From a virus, in IMG/VR virus record IMGVR_UViG_3300031963_011286, positions 1 to 23,203 of that record: 23,203 bases of DNA; one strand, given 5' to 3'. Below, piece after piece: positions 1-7,256 of the stretch (position 1 is the first letter of the stretch; each line of letters starts with the position of its first letter). The translations under genes were made by a program, and so were the position numbers. Below the pieces are notes generated by a model that did no database searches, was not told the DNA's origin, and saw only the letters and a program-made list of their open reading frames with translations.

Positions 1-3000
1 CCACCGAGCTTCTCACCCGCGTGCTCACCGGCCGCAACCAGCAGGAAACTCCCAATGTCTCGCAGGCCGGGGCGTTGGAAATCGTCGCCGACCCCACGAA
101 CCTCATCCCCTTTGGAGCTGGAGCCAAGGCCATCGGCCTTTCCCGCCTCGGCAAGGTCGTCAGCTCCGAAGCCGCAGGCGCAATAGAATTCGCCGCAGGC
201 GGGCTCGTAAAAGGCAACGACGCCCTCGCAGAGCGCTTCGCCAATGTCGTCACCAATGCCACAGGATTCACGCCAAAGGATCTTACTGCCGCAGGCAAAA
301 TCCTTGATTTCGGAAAAAATGTCGGCATCGGCGGAGGTATCGCCGCAGGTGCTGCCGCAGTAGGCGCACCGCCCGAGGTCGCCGCCACCATCGCCGGGTT
401 CTACCCCGTCTACAAAGCAGGCTTCGGCGTGCTCCGCAAAATCGAGACCGGCGCAGGCACAGCCAAGATCATCCTCCGCGAATCTGCCGACGCCACCAAT
501 GGCCTCGACCAAGCCGCCCGCGCCGCAGTGTTAGCCAATCCCTCCGTTCCCCAAGCCTTCAAAGAAGTCCTCGAGCGACCCAGCCAGTTCGTGAGCATCG
601 AAAGCACCCCCGCACGCCTCGCTGCCAATCAAGCCCTCTCGCCGCAGATGCGAGCGCTCGCCAGCAAACTCTCCAACCCCGCCATAGTCCAAGCTGTGCG
701 CGGATCCAGCGCACTCGCCACAGGCGCAGTCAAAGGCGCCGCGGTCAACGCCCCCTTCGCACTCCTCGCCGCCAACGCAGGTCAAGACGAAGAAGCCGCC
801 GCCATCCTCGGCGCAGGCGCAGCTTTCGGTGCCGCAGGTGCAGGCGTGGAGCGCTTCACCGGCCTCCAGCAACGCCGCCAACAAGCCGCCATCAGCGATG
901 TGTCCCGCATGCTCGTCGATGTCGAACTCAACGGCGGAGATGTCGGCAAAATGATGTCCACCCAGACGCCAGACAGCCTCGTCAAGCTCGCCGCCATGCA
1001 GGGCACCTTCCGCAACGCCCTCGACTTCGTCCCGCTCAACGCCATCGACTACGAGAAAAATGTCTCATCCAATGGCGGGTCCGGCGCTGCCGGGCTTTTC
1101 CTCCAAGCCACCCCAGGCCAACGCGCCAAGGTCTACATCAACCTCGACGCCAAGCGCACCGGCGTAGAACTCCACGAATTCGGCCACGCCCTCCTCTCCA
1201 GCGGAGCCCTCGATGGTCAACAAAAATACGCCGCCCGCGCATGGGTTGATAAAACCTACGGCCTCGACGGCATCAACGCCCGAGCTGCCGAATACGCCAG
1301 CACCATCATCCGAGGCAAAAACTCCGAGGCATTCCCAGACGGCAACTTCGAGATCACCCCCACCACGCTCTCGAGCGAGATGGAGAACCTCTCCCAGGGC
1401 GGACTCGCCCGAGGCGACATGGACGGCCTCGACTGGGCGCGTGACGAAATCTTCGCCGAGACCTTCGCCCAAGCCAGCCAGACCATGGATTTCGCCGCCA
1501 TCCGCCGAGGCGCACCCGCAGGCGAAAACTTCCTCACCTTTGCCGAAGGCATCCTCGGCGCCCAAGCCCGAGCCCTCACCGCCAGCGGCATCCGCATCGA
1601 CGGCCAGACCGGCCGCCCGCTCGACACCCCCGGCAGCCTCTTCAAAGAAAACCCCCTCCTCGCAACCGACAAGGCGCTTCTCAACCAGCTCGGCACCTAC
1701 ATCAACAACTACCGGCAGTGGGCCAACAACCCCACGCACGAAAAACCCGCCGGCGTAAAGATCGCCCCCAGCGGCCGCGCCAGCGACCTCGCCAACAATC
1801 CCCAAGTCACCTTCTACGACCGAGGCGACGGCGTAAAAGCCAACGCCTTTGCCATCCAGGATCCAGTCACCGGCCAAGCCATCCTCCGCGACCAACGCGA
1901 CCTCAACGCCGAGCACGCCAAGCTCAAAGCCCAACTCAAAGCCCTCGGCGGATCCAAGCTCCTCGAGCCAAGCAACCCCGTCCTCGGCCCCAAAAAGACA
2001 GCCGACGGCCGCGTCACCATCCGAGGCAAAACCCTCCCGCAATCCTTCGACTTCCTCAACGGCTTCATGCCCCACATCCGCAACTTCGCCCGCCAGTTCG
2101 AGCAATTCGGCCAGACCGGCGAAAGCATGCAGGTCCGCTACCACGCCATCGGCAGCGGCGACTCCGGCGCCTTCCAGATCAAGAAACTCGGCAACCTCGA
2201 AGCCATCACCCGCGAGGTGCTCCCCTTCGAGTGGCAGCTCACCAAGGCCGGAAACCTCAACGCCGTCCTCCTCGACCTCACCCAATTCCGCAACCGCGCC
2301 ATGCGAGGCATCAACGACCGCAACGAAGCCCTCGCCCCCTTCAACTGGGAACTCAGCCAGGTCGAAACCGACCTCAAGCAGTGGATGGATAACCACCGCA
2401 ACAATCTCCCCGGCGAAAACAAAATCGGCACCGCCAAGCGCGACGCCATCAACTCCCTCGTCGGCCTCGCCACCAACTACAACCGAGGCAAAAACCCCCT
2501 CAACGGAGCCTTCGGCCCCGGCAGCGCCATCAAACAATTCCGCCTCGACCGCGTAGACGCCGCCATAGGCACCGGCCGCCAAGGCTTCCACTTCGACTAC
2601 GAAAAAGCCAACGGCAACCTCCTCCCCAACATCCCCGCCGCCATGCCGGACTTGTCGAAAGACCTGCCAACCGCTAAAGGCCAAGCCATGCCGGATATCA
2701 CAATCACGCCGGACGAAGCCAAACGGCAGGGATTGGTTGGCCCAGTTTATCATGGGAGCCCTGACTTTAAGGGGCAAAAATTTGATCCGAAATACAGGGC
2801 AAGAAATTCCGGCCTGTCTCGAGGTGGTTTTTCTTTCACCGATAATGTCGAGTCGGCAAAAGGCTATGCTTCAAATAAAATTGATTCCGCGCAGTCCGCA
2901 GTAGATTCGGCAAATGATGTTATGCGAGAGCTCGCAGGCAGAATGGATAACGGATTAAAAGTGGATGGGTTTGCAGACTCTGCCGAGTTGCCAGAATTCA

Positions 3001-4829
3001 ATTCCAGCTATGTGGACGACATTGAAAGCCTGGGAATTTATTTCGACGAGATCGCAAACAAGATTCCAAAAGACCTTGGAGATCGCCTTCGTGTTGCCGC
3101 AAGCAAAACAAACGAGCCCGCGAATCCTGTAGTTGTCGAAGCCTTTTTAAAGAATCCAAAAGTCAAGGAAATCAATGGCAAAAAACTTTGGCTCACAGAA
3201 AATCCAGATGACATTTTTGTATCAGGAACAACAAGACCCACCCAAGGCCAAGCCATGCCGGATGTGGTTCCAAATGTGGTGCCGGATAAAGGCGTCGAAA
3301 TGCCAGCGGGATCGATGACCCAGCTTTTTACCACGGCAGCAAAATCCTTGCCCAAGACAATCCCTCAAGCAAAGTCGGTGCCTATCGTCCGCGTGATGAT
3401 TCGTGAAAAGCTTTTCGATGACGAAGGCAAGCCTGTGCTGGATAAAAAGGGCAATCAAAAGGAGGGCATGACTCCAAAGCTGCGCGACAATACCGAAGTG
3501 AAATTTCAGCCAGGAAACTTCGATCTTCCCCTTCCAAATTATCAACTGGCAAAATCAAAATTCTCTCTCGGCAACAAGAACTTCATCAGCGAAGCGGCAA
3601 AAAACAGGGACAAGGTCGTAGCCGCTATTGAACAAGTAAACAGGGCGACTGAAGTAATTACCAACGACCCTTTCAAATTTACAGACCCCAAGGGATACGC
3701 CGAAATCATGCGAGACGCCGGCGTCACCAAAAACATCCTAGTCCCTCCGAGTGGCATCGACATGATGCTTAAGAGGCCAAAGGATTTCATCGCCCTACTA
3801 GATGGCGGATTCCATGGGCCCCGCACGGTCCAAGGAACAAAGGCCGCAGCCATGGCTGGCCTGGATGGAGTCGTGGAGATGCGCCAAGTGATCGGCGAAA
3901 AACCCACCGAGTTTGTCACGGCGCTGCACCACCTATGGGGCACGCTCTCCAAACAACTCCCGCCACTTGATCAGGAAGCCCTGTGGATGCGGCTTGTCTT
4001 GCAGCCGGAGGTCATCCAGCAAATCCAAAACTCTATTGATGGAACCTTCAAACTTAAAAAGGAACAATGGAAAACCATCGTGGACAAAGCCCGAAAAGCT
4101 ACCAAGGGGGAATACGGAAAGCTCGGCAACAATGCCACATCAAACGCGAATTCCTTCTATCTAATGCTGAAGAACCACAACGGTCGCTGGAACCAAGTGG
4201 CAAACCTGTATGCCACCGATTCCGCCATCGATATGCGTTCCAAATTTAATAGCCTCGGGCACGGCGCCACAGGCATCAAAAACAAAGTGCAGGGATTCAT
4301 TGGCCTCACCTTCGGCATCAAGGGAACCGTGTTGGACCGCTGGCGTTTCGTTGACCTCTACATGGCCCCAGTCATGCAGGCCACAGGCGCCCCGACGCAC
4401 CAGCACTACTTCCAATACACAGGCGATGCGAAGCGGATTCCAGAAGACCCGATTGGCATCTACGCAAACTACGGCACCATCGAGAACGACAACCCGGCAT
4501 TCAGCCTCGCCCTCTACAACGGCATCGACAGGGCCGCGCAAGCCGCCATCAATGCCTCGCCGGACCTACAAGCCTACCTTGGCAACCACGCCGATCCAGG
4601 CGGACTGCATTGGGTGACATGGAACGCAATCAAGAACGAGGCTGTAGGGCACTCGTCGCTGGATTTGACCAAGAATTTCCTCAAACAATTCCAACGGGAA
4701 GGAACGGCGCAGGATTGGCTTAAGTTTGCCAACTCATCGAAAGCGTATGTGGAAGGCCAAGCCGCCAATGGCCGTGAAATCATTAGACTTTCTTTGGACA
4801 ACGGCGTATTTGATTATTCAAGACAATGA
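1..4829 (+). CDS. Large polyvalent virion-type protein (zincin + ART-like domain), 5'-partial
   Basis: The frame is open to the left edge, so the N-terminus is missing; the first in-window start is GTG at 21, giving 1602 residues (numbering from there). Residues 1-290 are Gly/Ala-rich with hydrophobic stretches. HEFGH at 385-389 is a zinc-metallopeptidase motif, and E476/E480 in DEIFAETF are candidate third ligands. Residues about 903-1070 look like the ADP-ribosyltransferase-like domain of phage polyvalent proteins (YHGS at 910-913, GGFSFTDN at 935-942, then a GYAS segment). The last 500 residues have no clear match. Giant multi-enzyme proteins at the end of a phage late operon are usually internal virion proteins injected with DNA; that role is inferred here. 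Base composition changes near 2650, where the C-ending codons of the first part give way to mixed, more AT-rich usage. The stop overlaps the next ATG. Confidence 0.75.
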   Translation, partial: TELLTRVLTGRNQQETPNVSQAGALEIVADPTNLIPFGAGAKAIGLSRLGKVVSSEAAGAIEFAAGGLVKGNDALAERFANVVTNATGFTPKDLTAAGKILDFGKNVGIGGGIAAGAAAVGAPPEVAATIAGFYPVYKAGFGVLRKIETGAGTAKIILRESADATNGLDQAARAAVLANPSVPQAFKEVLERPSQFVSIESTPARLAANQALSPQMRALASKLSNPAIVQAVRGSSALATGAVKGAAVNAPFALLAANAGQDEEAAAILGAGAAFGAAGAGVERFTGLQQRRQQAAISDVSRMLVDVELNGGDVGKMMSTQTPDSLVKLAAMQGTFRNALDFVPLNAIDYEKNVSSNGGSGAAGLFLQATPGQRAKVYINLDAKRTGVELHEFGHALLSSGALDGQQKYAARAWVDKTYGLDGINARAAEYASTIIRGKNSEAFPDGNFEITPTTLSSEMENLSQGGLARGDMDGLDWARDEIFAETFAQASQTMDFAAIRRGAPAGENFLTFAEGILGAQARALTASGIRIDGQTGRPLDTPGSLFKENPLLATDKALLNQLGTYINNYRQWANNPTHEKPAGVKIAPSGRASDLANNPQVTFYDRGDGVKANAFAIQDPVTGQAILRDQRDLNAEHAKLKAQLKALGGSKLLEPSNPVLGPKKTADGRVTIRGKTLPQSFDFLNGFMPHIRNFARQFEQFGQTGESMQVRYHAIGSGDSGAFQIKKLGNLEAITREVLPFEWQLTKAGNLNAVLLDLTQFRNRAMRGINDRNEALAPFNWELSQVETDLKQWMDNHRNNLPGENKIGTAKRDAINSLVGLATNYNRGKNPLNGAFGPGSAIKQFRLDRVDAAIGTGRQGFHFDYEKANGNLLPNIPAAMPDLSKDLPTAKGQAMPDITITPDEAKRQGLVGPVYHGSPDFKGQKFDPKYRARNSGLSRGGFSFTDNVESAKGYASNKIDSAQSAVDSANDVMRELAGRMDNGLKVDGFADSAELPEFNSSYVDDIESLGIYFDEIANKIPKDLGDRLRVAASKTNEPANPVVVEAFLKNPKVKEINGKKLWLTENPDDIFVSGTTRPTQGQAMPDVVPNVVPDKGVEMPAGSMTQLFTTAAKSLPKTIPQAKSVPIVRVMIREKLFDDEGKPVLDKKGNQKEGMTPKLRDNTEVKFQPGNFDLPLPNYQLAKSKFSLGNKNFISEAAKNRDKVVAAIEQVNRATEVITNDPFKFTDPKGYAEIMRDAGVTKNILVPPSGIDMMLKRPKDFIALLDGGFHGPRTVQGTKAAAMAGLDGVVEMRQVIGEKPTEFVTALHHLWGTLSKQLPPLDQEALWMRLVLQPEVIQQIQNSIDGTFKLKKEQWKTIVDKARKATKGEYGKLGNNATSNANSFYLMLKNHNGRWNQVANLYATDSAIDMRSKFNSLGHGATGIKNKVQGFIGLTFGIKGTVLDRWRFVDLYMAPVMQATGAPTHQHYFQYTGDAKRIPEDPIGIYANYGTIENDNPAFSLALYNGIDRAAQAAINASPDLQAYLGNHADPGGLHWVTWNAIKNEAVGHSSLDLTKNFLKQFQREGTAQDWLKFANSSKAYVEGQAANGREIIRLSLDNGVFDYSRQ
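2677..3263 (+). repeat. 20-bp perfect direct repeat bracketing the ART-like segment
   Basis: AAGGCCAAGCCATGCCGGAT occurs at 2677-2696 and again at 3244-3263. The 567-bp offset is exactly 189 codons, so both copies are read in the same frame and encode the GQAMPD motif. A shorter relative (AMPD) lies just upstream near 2640. The repeats enclose the ART-like domain, which is visibly more AT-rich than the preceding 2.6 kb of the same gene. Confidence 0.85.
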
Positions 4830-5017
4830 GTGGATTACCAGCTGACTTTAGCGAAGACATCGGTGAGACAGAATCCGAAATCAAGGAGGCCATCGAAGAC
4901 TATGAGAATGACCTCAAGAGGTCTCTGACAAAAACTGAAAAGGAGTATGTCCGCTTGTCCTACACCGACCCAGATGCCGGGTCGGAATTCTATAAGCAAA
5001 ACGGGTTAGATATTTAG
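4826..5017 (+). CDS. Small acidic hypothetical protein, 63 aa
   Basis: ATG at 4826 overlaps the stop of the giant protein by four bases (ATGA), the coupling pattern used throughout this phage. The protein is highly charged and probably helical (GETESEIKEAIEDYENDLKR), with no signal peptide, membrane segment or recognisable domain. It is the last gene before the attachment-site region and may be the end of the late operon. No function can be assigned. Confidence 0.6.
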   Translation: MSGLPADFSEDIGETESEIKEAIEDYENDLKRSLTKTEKEYVRLSYTDPDAGSEFYKQNGLDI

Positions 5018-5078
5018 CTTGCCTCGGACAACAACGGACAACAGCAACGCAAGTCGTTGCATTTAAGAAGCAGTTAAC

Positions 5079-5134
5079 CGACTCGAAATCGAACGTAGCG
5101 CAAGCTACCGCGGGTTCGAATCCCGCCCCTTCCG
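5079..5134 (+). tRNA. tRNA-Ser(CGA) 3' fragment, attachment core (not a full tRNA gene)
   Basis: Visible parts are an anticodon loop CTCGAAA at 5082-5088 (anticodon CGA at 5084-5086) closed by only three pairs, a long variable arm GTAGC-GCAA-GCTAC at 5095-5108 typical of class II tRNAs, a perfect T-arm GCGGG-TTCGAAT-CCCGC at 5110-5126, and a 3' acceptor strand CCCTTCC at 5127-5133 followed by discriminator G at 5134. Class II form, anticodon and G73 identify tRNA-Ser. No 5' acceptor strand (GGAAGGG) or clear D-arm lies upstream and the outer anticodon-stem pairs fail, so this is the 3' part a phage carries to restore the host gene on integration. Confidence 0.75.
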
Positions 5135-5138
5135 CTCC

Positions 5139-5157
5139 CTCCAGTAAGCCTCTGGAG
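5139..5157. repeat. Inverted repeat (6-bp stem) after the tRNA fragment
   Basis: CTCCAG at 5139-5144 pairs perfectly with CTGGAG at 5152-5157 across a 7-base loop, immediately downstream of the tRNA-like 3' end. There is no convincing U-tract, so it is only a possible terminator for the upstream late operon or the tRNA. It could also be part of the integrase or excision-factor binding region. Confidence 0.4.
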
Positions 5158-5282
5158 CCTTTACTAGTCTGCTTCTGCGGGCGGTCTTTGCTGTTGATAT
5201 TCGTTTAGGATTGTTTATCATTGTTGATGTTCAAGTGCAGTGTTTGGACAACGCCGGACAACACCGATCAACATCAATCTCT

Positions 5283-6284
5283 ATGAGTGCTTCGCCTTTT
5301 ATTGTCTCTCCCTACCCCGCTCGGCCTTCGTCTCCTTGGAAGCTGGAGATCAAGCAGTCGTTTGCCGGGAAAAAGATTCGTCGGTTTTTTGCCAGCGAGG
5401 CGGAGGCTTTTGAAGAAGGGGCGCGAATGGTTTCGCTGATTCGGGAAAAGGGAACGCAAGGATTGCAGGAGGAGGCGGGGCTTTTGGTTTCGCAGGCGGC
5501 GACCTTGTGGGTTCGGAGTGTGGACGCTCAAAGTAAAAGCCACCGAGATAAAATTGCGGCGACTCAGGTGGCGCTGATGCGGCAATTCCGCGGCCGTCTG
5601 GATGAGGTGATGCCGCTGGATGTGGACCGCTGGCTAAAGGAACTCGGGCGGACGGAGACGAGCAAGGCGATGTGGTTTCGTTACGCGAGGATGTTTTTCC
5701 GCTGGTGCTACCGGATGCGATTCATTGACCGCTCGCCGTTGGATGGGCTTCGCGCTCCTCGGGCGACACCTGGGCGAAATATTTTGACGCCCGAGCAAAT
5801 GAAGGAGCTGCTCAAGGCGCCGATGAGCGATGATGTGAAGGCGCTGGTGCTGCTGGGAGGATTTGCGGGCCTAAGGACGGTGGAGGTGGCTCGTATGAAT
5901 TGGGAAGACATCGATACGAAAACGAAACAGATCCATGTGCGGGCGGAGGTCTCGAAACAGCACGAGGGGATGCTGGAGCGGGTTGTCGATATGACGGAGC
6001 CGTTGATGAAGCGGAGGAAATTTTTCGAGAAGAAGAAGGGGCGGATTGTGGCGAACTCAATGGAGGCGCTGCATGAGCGCCGGCGGAAGGTGGCGTTGGC
6101 GCTTGGCTGGGAGGGCTGGCCGGACAACGCGCTGCGGCATTCGTTTGCGACCTACCATCTCGGGCGGTGCGGGAATGCGGGGCTTACTGGATATCAGATG
6201 GGGCACACTTCTCCGGCGATGGTGCAGCGGGTCTATGCGGTGCCGGCGGTGCGGGCGGATTGGCGGGCTTGGTGGCGGATTTAG
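5283..6284 (+). CDS. int: Tyrosine site-specific integrase
   Basis: With the ATG at 5283 the protein has 333 residues. The N-terminal 60 residues fit an arm-binding domain, 71-160 a SAM-like core-binding domain, and 168-325 the catalytic domain. Catalytic positions: R198 (GLRTVE), K225 (VSKQ), R285 (NALRH), H308 (GHTS) and the nucleophile Y318 (RVYAV). The first residue of the usual HxxR box is Asn282. It should catalyse recombination between the adjacent attP-like site and a host tRNA-Ser gene. A TTG start at 5211 would add 24 residues, but that extension is encoded by the arm-type repeats, so 5283 is preferred; neither start has a clear Shine-Dalgarno site. Confidence 0.9.
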   Translation: MSASPFIVSPYPARPSSPWKLEIKQSFAGKKIRRFFASEAEAFEEGARMVSLIREKGTQGLQEEAGLLVSQAATLWVRSVDAQSKSHRDKIAATQVALMRQFRGRLDEVMPLDVDRWLKELGRTETSKAMWFRYARMFFRWCYRMRFIDRSPLDGLRAPRATPGRNILTPEQMKELLKAPMSDDVKALVLLGGFAGLRTVEVARMNWEDIDTKTKQIHVRAEVSKQHEGMLERVVDMTEPLMKRRKFFEKKKGRIVANSMEALHERRRKVALALGWEGWPDNALRHSFATYHLGRCGNAGLTGYQMGHTSPAMVQRVYAVPAVRADWRAWWRI

Positions 6285-6304
6285 GAATTAACTTATAGGT
6301 TAAC

Positions 6305-6329
6305 CACGGAGGACACGGAGAGCACGGAG
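6305..6329. repeat. Three CACGGAG units at 9-bp spacing
   Basis: CACGGAG occurs at 6305-6311, 6314-6320 and 6323-6329, in the 73-bp gap between the convergent integrase and lipoprotein genes. It may be a short intergenic repeat of bacterial origin. No transcription terminator with a stem and U-tract is evident in this gap, only a weak TTAAC/GTTAA inverted repeat at 6288-6303. Confidence 0.55.
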
Positions 6330-6341
6330 GGGGGATTTGCG

Positions 6342-6853
6342 GTTCGCGAATGGCGAATCACCGCTGGGTGAGGGCGGGGGTCTCGGGGAGGATTTTGTTG
6401 GGGATGGGGTGGAGGAAGACGACATGCTTGGGGAGGGGCGTGCCGGTGCAGAAGATTTGGTTGGCGCGGGAGCCGTCGGTCCAGCGGGCGTTTATTGTTT
6501 GCTGGGTGTAGCCGTTGTCGGGCCACTGAGCTTTGTAGGAGTCTTTGACCAGGATGCTGCAGGGACTGACGCCGATGACATCGTTGTTGAAATCGATGAT
6601 GGCTCCGGGAGGGAGGGTTTGGATTTGGATGAGGTGGTCGCCGGTGTGGGATTCGCGCTCGCTGATGATTTGATCGAGCAGGCTGGGTTGCTGGGTGGCG
6701 CAGGCGCTGAGGCTGAATGCGAGAAGAAGGGTGGCTAGGATTTTCATGCGACAAAAAGAAGACACAACGAGAGGTCGATTACTTTGCCTTGCCAGCCTGG
6801 CGGGAGGCTTTGGTCGGAGCTGTTGAGGATCCACCACCGGAGTTCGCGAATGG
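6342..6853. repeat. 12-bp direct repeats flanking the lipoprotein gene
   Basis: GTTCGCGAATGG occurs at 6342-6353, just beyond the lipoprotein stop, and at 6842-6853, inside the 3' part of the RHH gene. After a one-base indel both copies continue with CGAAT. The pair encloses the whole lipoprotein gene. The sequence contains a short palindrome (TTCGCGAA), so chance similarity is less unlikely than for a random 12-mer. Confidence 0.6.
6358..6747 (-). CDS. Small lipoprotein, 129 aa (possible lysogenic-conversion gene)
   Basis: The ATG at 6745-6747 (minus strand) begins MKILATLLLAFSLSACATQQ, a lipoprotein signal peptide with lipobox LSAC and Cys16 as lipidation site, so the product should sit in the cell envelope. 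An in-frame ATG at 6862-6864 would add 39 residues in front of the signal peptide and overlap the RHH gene, so it is rejected. The mature part contains LPPGAIIDFNNDVIGVSPCSI, resembling the PEGA-type carbohydrate-associated beta module of surface lipoproteins (tentative), and a second region rich in Trp and Asn. It is on the opposite strand to integrase, downstream of the RHH gene, and could be expressed in the lysogen as a moron. Function unknown. Confidence 0.7.
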   Translation of the reverse strand: MKILATLLLAFSLSACATQQPSLLDQIISERESHTGDHLIQIQTLPPGAIIDFNNDVIGVSPCSILVKDSYKAQWPDNGYTQQTINARWTDGSRANQIFCTGTPLPKHVVFLHPIPNKILPETPALTQR

Positions 6854-7078
6854 TCGAATGACATTGGCAGAGTTGCTCTGGGGCTGGCGGTTTCCCAGTG
6901 TGTCGGGCGATTCGTCGCGGGATTTCATGTCGGCGATGGCGTCGGCGATGATGGCGCTGACGCTGGTTTTGAGGCGGCGGTCTTTGGCTTCGAGCTCGGC
7001 TTTTTTTTGCTTCACCCACTCAGATAAATCGGGCGGTAGGGTGATGGTGATGCGGGTGTAGTTTTCTTCGTTGCTCAT
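6779..7078 (-). CDS. Ribbon-helix-helix (CopG/Arc-like) regulator, 99 aa
   Basis: Residues about 7-52 fit the RHH fold: a beta strand TRITITLPP, helix DLSEWVKQKKAELEAK, then helix TSVSAIIADAIADMK. RHH proteins bind palindromic operators as dimers through the strand. The C-terminal half (55-99) is low-complexity, Ser/Ala/Lys-rich and probably disordered. The gene is divergent from another RHH gene at 7257, with matching palindromes at both ends of the intergenic region, so it is the best candidate for the lysogeny repressor. An antitoxin role is the alternative, but no toxin-like partner is seen, unless the downstream lipoprotein plays that part. Confidence 0.75.
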   Translation of the reverse strand: MSNEENYTRITITLPPDLSEWVKQKKAELEAKDRRLKTSVSAIIADAIADMKSRDESPDTLGNRQPQSNSANVIRPFANSGGGSSTAPTKASRQAGKAK

Positions 7079-7090
7079 GCCCTACTAGTA

Positions 7091-7103
7091 ATATCGGATA
7101 TGA
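7091..7103. promoter_or_regulatory. Left operator candidate (ATATC-G-GATAT)
   Basis: ATATCGGATATGA contains an 11-bp odd palindrome 12 bp upstream of the minus-strand RHH gene start. It matches the right operator (ATATCGATATGA, 7242-7253) except for one extra central G. A further palindrome, TACTAGTA, lies at 7083-7090. Confidence 0.5.
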
Positions 7104-7230
7104 AAAATGCAAGCGGGTATGAATTTTTTTTTCGCCCGCAGACCCTTTGCTAGAGCGGATGTCAAGTGTTTTTTTGCATGGGGTGAACACCTCATTGCGC
7201 CACCCTAAAAAAAATCTCTTGTCGCATGAG

Positions 7231-7253
7231 TATGATCGATCATATCGATATGA
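7231..7253. promoter_or_regulatory. Right operator candidate: two overlapping 14-bp palindromes
   Basis: TATGATCGATCATA (7231-7244) and TCATATCGATATGA (7240-7253) are both perfect palindromes with centres 9 bp apart, ending 3 bp before the ATG of the 55-aa RHH gene. TATGAT at 7231-7236 also resembles a -10 element, though no matching -35 hexamer is seen. A dimeric RHH repressor bound here would block the early operon promoter or the start of translation. Confidence 0.6.
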
Positions 7254-7256
7254 GCC

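Larger units (their letters stand above)
5026..5277. other. attP-like attachment site (core + arm-type repeats)
   Basis: A tRNA-like core is flanked on both sides by short repeats of the kind bound by the N-terminal domain of tyrosine integrases. Left arm: GGACAAC at 5026-5032 and 5036-5042. Right arm: GGACAAC at 5246-5252 and 5256-5262, with a degenerate GATCAAC at 5266-5272. Spacing within each arm is 10 bp, about one helical turn. An inverted repeat GCAACG/CGTTGC lies at 5044-5060, and TTGATGTT/AACATCAA (5224-5231/5270-5277) brackets the right arm. The site abuts the integrase gene. Both arms being present suggests attP and not attL or attR, unless the left repeats belong to host DNA, which the phage-like gene at 1-4829 argues against. 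Confidence 0.7.
7079..7256. promoter_or_regulatory. Divergent control region between the two RHH genes
   Basis: This 178-bp stretch is AT-rich relative to its surroundings and contains T-tracts at 7124-7132 and 7170-7175 and an A-tract at 7207-7214. A GCGGG/CCCGC inverted repeat (7113-7117/7135-7139) encloses one T-tract. It probably holds the promoters for the leftward lysogeny genes and the rightward early operon. Exact promoters cannot be assigned by eye. Confidence 0.6.

Noticed and set aside
1065-2777. 570-aa minus-strand open frame opposite the giant gene
   Set aside because: It is antisense to a clear coding frame with domain motifs; its Gly/Val/Glu-heavy composition is what the C-ending codons of the plus strand produce in reverse.
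5044-5134. Functional tRNA-Ser gene
   Set aside because: The 5' acceptor strand and D-arm are absent and the outer anticodon-stem pairs do not form, so it is a fragment only.
6779-7078. Toxin-antitoxin pair with the lipoprotein
   Set aside because: The RHH protein could be an antitoxin, but the partner has a lipoprotein signal and no toxin fold; divergent operators fit a phage switch better.
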